Below, in pieces: positions 5,284 to 7,568 of a DNA stretch of 7,568 bases. The position numbers and the translations under genes are program-made. The notes below the pieces were generated by a model that saw nothing but the letters and a program-made list of their open reading frames with translations, made no database searches and was not told where the DNA came from. This DNA is from PWXP01 sp964487655 (GTDB taxonomy: Bacteria; Planctomycetota; Planctomycetia; Pirellulales; Thermoguttaceae): the NCBI GenBank assembly GCA_964487655.1, contig CAZASB010000233.1, positions 1 through 7,568 of the forward strand, read 5' to 3'. The first letter of the stretch is position 1. Each line of letters opens with the position of its first letter.

Positions 5284-6591
5284 TCACAACAGGGATATTC
5301 GTAGATAGAGGAACCACAACATGCGAATGGCCAGGAGCGCGACGACCGTGAAGCCGACCACGCCGAGTACGTTCGAGGCGAGGCGGTTCCGGCGTTCTCC
5401 CATGATATTCTTCCGGTTGGCCATCCAGAGAATGGTGGCTGCCAGCAGTGGGTTGCCAATCACCGTCATCGCCTGTCCAAAGATCATTAAGTTCACTGCG
5501 GGGATGGAGAACCAAAGGCCGAGGCTGGCCATGGCAAATCCGAGGACCAGGACGCCAATGGTGAACATTCGCGGCCAGAGATCGCTCAGCCGTCCAGGAA
5601 ACCCAAGTCCATCGGCCAGCGCCGTACCGCCGATCATGGCGTTAATCAGGAACGGATTCAACGCAATCGGAACGAGCCCGACGCAAAAGACAACGAAAGC
5701 AGTCGTCCCCAAGAGCGGCTGCATGGTGGTTGCCAAAGTCGCGATATTGCTGGCCGGCTTGCCCAAAATGACCGTGCCCGCAGTGACCATGATCATCATG
5801 CTCACGAACGTGAGGATGCACACGCCGGCGATGGAATCACCCACGCCGCGATCGTAATCAATGGCCGTCCAACCCTTCTCTCGGACCAGGTTGCCCTGAA
5901 AGAACGCCCCCGCCACCGAGAAAGTCGTACCAACCAGCGAGGCAATCAACACAAGCGGGTCGTTGACCGCGCCTTCGACAATCTTCGGAATACCGAGGGA
6001 GAGTGATTCCGGAATGCCGGGCACCAGTCCCTTGAGCACGGCAAGAAGGTCGGGCTTGGCCAAGACGAGGTTGAACAGGAAGGAAACGAGCACCACGCCC
6101 ACCATGATCTTCATGATCCGCTCGACGGCCTTGTATACCTGACTTGCTCGAAACATGAACAGGATCAACACGACGTTCAGAACGGCCATGACGCCAATCT
6201 GAGCGGGAAAGACGTATTCTTCAGGCACAAAGGCACCGGCAACCAGGGCGACGGCAAGGTTGTTTGAAAACTGGAACGCGGCGCATACCAGACACAGCAC
6301 GATGCCGCAGAGCGCGGCAAAGGGACGCCCAATCTCGCGGCGCAACGTGTCGAAGTGGGTAGCGCTCGTGGTCACGCCGGCCCGGGCCGACATGGTCATG
6401 AAGCTCCCCATCAGCAGACCGGTCAGTACGAGCAGCCAAAGCAGATCGAAGCCGTATGTGGCGCCCACATTCGCGCTGATAATGAGGCTTCCCGGCCCGA
6501 ATACTACGCACGCGGTGATCAGGGCCGGTCCGATCGATTTCCACCACGGAGGACGAGCGACTTGTGACGAATCAGAGGCGACTTCTTCCAT
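5284..6591 (-). CDS. Nramp-family (LeuT-fold) transporter lacking the canonical metal-site motifs
   Basis: This is a 435-aa inner-membrane protein with about 11 hydrophobic segments and the Nramp architecture; bacterial members normally import Mn2+ or Fe2+ with protons. TM1 reads GPALITACVVFGPGSLIIS (21-39) followed by ANVGATYGFDLLW, which aligns with the Nramp TM1 ending in K-Y-G-Y-x-L-L-W. Where the family has the metal-binding D-P-G-N, this protein has G-P-G-S (32-35). In TM6, LIASLVGTTFSVAGAFFQG (215-233) aligns with the region bearing G-A-T-V-M-P-H, but Met, Pro and His are replaced by Ser225, Val226 and Ala227. Transport of a classical divalent metal through the usual site is therefore doubtful. 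The length is typical. The ATG at 6591 has AGGAG 8 nt upstream. The frame is intact with no sign of decay. The broken FAD oxidoreductase follows on the same strand. The fold assignment is firm; the substrate is unknown. Confidence 0.88.
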   Translation of the reverse strand: MEEVASDSSQVARPPWWKSIGPALITACVVFGPGSLIISANVGATYGFDLLWLLVLTGLLMGSFMTMSARAGVTTSATHFDTLRREIGRPFAALCGIVLCLVCAAFQFSNNLAVALVAGAFVPEEYVFPAQIGVMAVLNVVLILFMFRASQVYKAVERIMKIMVGVVLVSFLFNLVLAKPDLLAVLKGLVPGIPESLSLGIPKIVEGAVNDPLVLIASLVGTTFSVAGAFFQGNLVREKGWTAIDYDRGVGDSIAGVCILTFVSMMIMVTAGTVILGKPASNIATLATTMQPLLGTTAFVVFCVGLVPIALNPFLINAMIGGTALADGLGFPGRLSDLWPRMFTIGVLVLGFAMASLGLWFSIPAVNLMIFGQAMTVIGNPLLAATILWMANRKNIMGERRNRLASNVLGVVGFTVVALLAIRMLWFLYLRISLL

Positions 6592-6673
6592 TAGACAGGC
6601 TCCTAGTCAGTGTTCCGGGGGTAACGCAAGGACCGGCAGGCACGACTTGAGTCCAACCGGCAACCCAGGCTCC

Positions 6674-6701
6674 ATTGTACCGGGAGCCACGGCGGGAGCA
6701 A
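6674..6701 (-). promoter_or_regulatory. Possible promoter of the Nramp-like gene
   Basis: On the minus strand, TTGCTC (6701-6696) and TACAAT (6679-6674) are separated by 16 nt. The -10-like box matches at 5 of 6, the -35-like box at only 3 of 6. It would leave a leader of about 75 nt before the ATG at 6591. Confidence 0.38.
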
Positions 6702-6843
6702 CCCGGGCCAACCGTGGGCGGCCGCCACCTATCGGGGCAAGAATGGCGATTGGAACGATACGACGAATAACCGGTGGCGAGGGCTAGCGCCAGGTTGGAC
6801 GTAGGCGACCCAGGGAGGCGGCAATTGGCGCGGCAAGAAAAGA

Positions 6844-6988
6844 GGCTCTTCCGTTTCTAGCACGAACCGAACTCGTTGGAGTCCGGCTTTAGCCGGTAAG
6901 AAGAAACTGTCTAAAGGCGGGCCTCCAACCCTGGTGGCTGCGCCTAGAGACGGAAGGCCTGGCGGCTGCGTCTAAAGACAGAAGGGCC
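6844..6988. repeat. Nested inverted-repeat element (REP- or MITE-like)
   Basis: Outer arms: GGCTCTTCCGTTTCTAG (6844-6860) pairs, with one gap and one mismatch, with CTAGAGACGGAAGGCC (6944-6959). A second arm copy CTAAAGACAGAAGGGCC (6972-6988) follows in the same orientation, 28 nt on. Inner arms: GTTGGAGTCCGGCTTTAG (6875-6892) pairs imperfectly with CTAAAGGCGGGCCTCCAAC (6911-6929), and the inner left arm contains the start of a perfect small palindrome, CCGGCT-TT-AGCCGG (6883-6896). There is no open reading frame or transposase. It sits just beyond the terminator of the HTH-receiver gene. Whether it is a non-autonomous mobile element or a structural repeat is not shown by this window. Confidence 0.7.
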
Positions 6989-6991
6989 AAG

Positions 6992-7026
6992 AAAAAATTA
7001 TCCGTCGCGGGGGTCATCCGCGACGG
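6992..7026 (-). terminator. Intrinsic terminator of the HTH-receiver gene
   Basis: CCGTCGCGG (7002-7010) pairs perfectly with CCGCGACGG (7018-7026) over a 7-nt loop. Read on the minus strand, the 9-bp GC-rich stem is followed by ATAATTTTTTC. It lies 66 nt after the stop codon of the gene at 7093. The T run is only on this side, so it acts on minus-strand transcripts. Confidence 0.85.
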
Positions 7027-7092
7027 GTTGAATGGGACGGCGAAATGGATTCTATACAGCTTCCAAGACCATCGGTGGCTTGCGCCATAGTC

Positions 7093-7568
7093 TTAGACAA
7101 GCTCTTTCTTGGCACCGATCAACGTACGCAAGCGCTCGGCTAGCAGCGCGGCGTCAAACGGCTTCTTAAACGTCTCGTTGATGCTCGAACGATCAAAACT
7201 CGTCGAACTTCCATCATCGGGTAGTAATGCAATCAGCGTGACTTCAGCGAACTCGGCGTTGCGGCGGAGATTCTGGCAAATTTGCAGCGCCTCCGTGCGG
7301 CCGATGGAGAAGTCGACAATAATACAGTCCGGATGGAAACTCTCGGCTTGAATGCCGGCATCGAATCCGCTGGCAGCCACGGCCACTTTGAAGGAACGCT
7401 CCGACGGTAATTCCCGCCTGAGGTTCTCGATCAAAACTTGGTCCTGAGCAACGATCAGAACCTTGGCCATGGCTTCATCCTCGAGGTCGCCCAATGGCAT
7501 TCCGTGTTCCTTCAGGAACCTGATCAGGTAGTCCCTGGGAATGCGGCGGTCTTGGGAACCCGGGATGC
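7093..7568 (-). CDS. Excisionase/MerR-like HTH fused to a receiver domain (5' end outside window)
   Basis: This is probably a DNA-binding regulator. The frame stays open to the window edge, and its first visible residues, IPGSQDRRIPRDYLIRFLKE followed by HG, match the second half of an excisionase-type or MerR-like winged helix-turn-helix (the R-R-I-P-R-x-x-L-x-x-F-L pattern). A short linker (MPLGDLEDE) leads into a receiver domain starting AKVLIV. ATGs at 7500 and 7470 both have ribosome-site-like sequence, but the upstream HTH homology shows they are probably internal. In the receiver, the likely phospho-acceptor Asp (in IIVDFS) and the Lys of FKKPFD remain. The acidic pair after beta-1 reads A-Q-D rather than D-D, and the Thr/Ser after beta-4 appears to be Leu (IALLPDD). 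Phosphorylation may thus be weak or absent. No histidine kinase is visible. A strong terminator follows. Confidence 0.82.
   Translation of the reverse strand, partial: IPGSQDRRIPRDYLIRFLKEHGMPLGDLEDEAMAKVLIVAQDQVLIENLRRELPSERSFKVAVAASGFDAGIQAESFHPDCIIVDFSIGRTEALQICQNLRRNAEFAEVTLIALLPDDGSSTSFDRSSINETFKKPFDAALLAERLRTLIGAKKELV

Larger units (their letters stand above)
6592..7092. other. Non-coding region with repeats between the Nramp-like and HTH-receiver genes
   Basis: No supportable gene is present. It holds the candidate Nramp promoter (6674-6701), the nested inverted-repeat element (6844-6988) and the terminator of the downstream-facing HTH-receiver gene (6992-7026). I see no recognisable structure in 6702-6843. 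Confidence 0.65.

Noticed and set aside
5207..5515. N-terminal extension of the oxidoreductase frame up to 5515
   Set aside because: It overlaps the C-terminal part of the Nramp-like gene and carries no homology; the signal-peptide-like sequence begins at the ATG at 5206.
1659..6860. The 17-nt inverted repeat pair as termini of a 5.2-kb transposon
   Set aside because: It encloses housekeeping genes (pyrF, ndk) and no transposase, and extra repeat copies sit nearby; a dispersed repeat family explains it better.
6936..6988. CRISPR array from the two 28-nt-spaced repeat units
   Set aside because: There are only two diverged units with almost no spacer between them and no cas genes.
7471..7500. 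Start of the receiver protein at the ATG at 7500 or 7470
   Set aside because: The same frame continues upstream to the window edge with clear HTH-like sequence, so these ATGs are most likely internal.

Overview
The window looks like chromosomal DNA from a planctomycete, probably Pirellulales-like. The main clues are a tiny Arg-rich protein of a type I associate with this phylum, an excisionase-like HTH fused to a receiver domain, a solitary pilin-like protein, frequent TTG/GTG starts, moderately high GC, and dispersed palindromic intergenic repeats. This placement is inference from family recognition; no marker gene here settles it.

Layout. (1) Positions 1-1250 carry the right end of a phage-derived region on the + strand: the C-terminal part of an HK97-fold major capsid protein, a terminator-like hairpin, then a 79-aa Cys-rich zinc-ribbon protein. 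It stops beside a tRNA-Pro(GGG) gene on the - strand (1310-1384) whose 3' end and strong intrinsic terminator face the phage genes. That is the usual geometry of an element integrated at a tRNA 3' end. (2) Positions 1385-1718 are intergenic and hold one copy of a 25-nt repeat, followed by pyrF (OMP decarboxylase, +). (3) pyrF converges, with 3 nt between stop codons, on ndk (nucleoside diphosphate kinase, -). (4) An AT-richer region of about 370 bp separates ndk from a divergent pilin-like gene (+), which converges with 4 nt of spacing on a 61-aa basic protein gene (-) that has a recognisable sigma70-like promoter. (5) On the - strand lies a broken FAD-dependent oxidoreductase: an N-terminal Rossmann part and a C-terminal HEAT-like part in different frames, probably joined by an internal deletion. 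Upstream on the same strand is an intact Nramp-fold transporter that lacks the canonical metal-binding motifs. (6) Positions 6592-7092 are non-coding and contain a nested inverted-repeat element; one arm is repeated exactly, in reverse complement, upstream of pyrF. (7) The right end is an incomplete HTH-receiver fusion (-) with a partly degenerate phospho-acceptor pocket and a clear intrinsic terminator.

The genes do not form one pathway. pyrF and ndk both serve pyrimidine and nucleotide metabolism, but on opposite strands. The points most worth following are the motif-less Nramp, the decayed oxidoreductase behind it, the nested repeat element, the capsid/zinc-ribbon/tRNA junction, and the HTH-pseudoreceiver protein.
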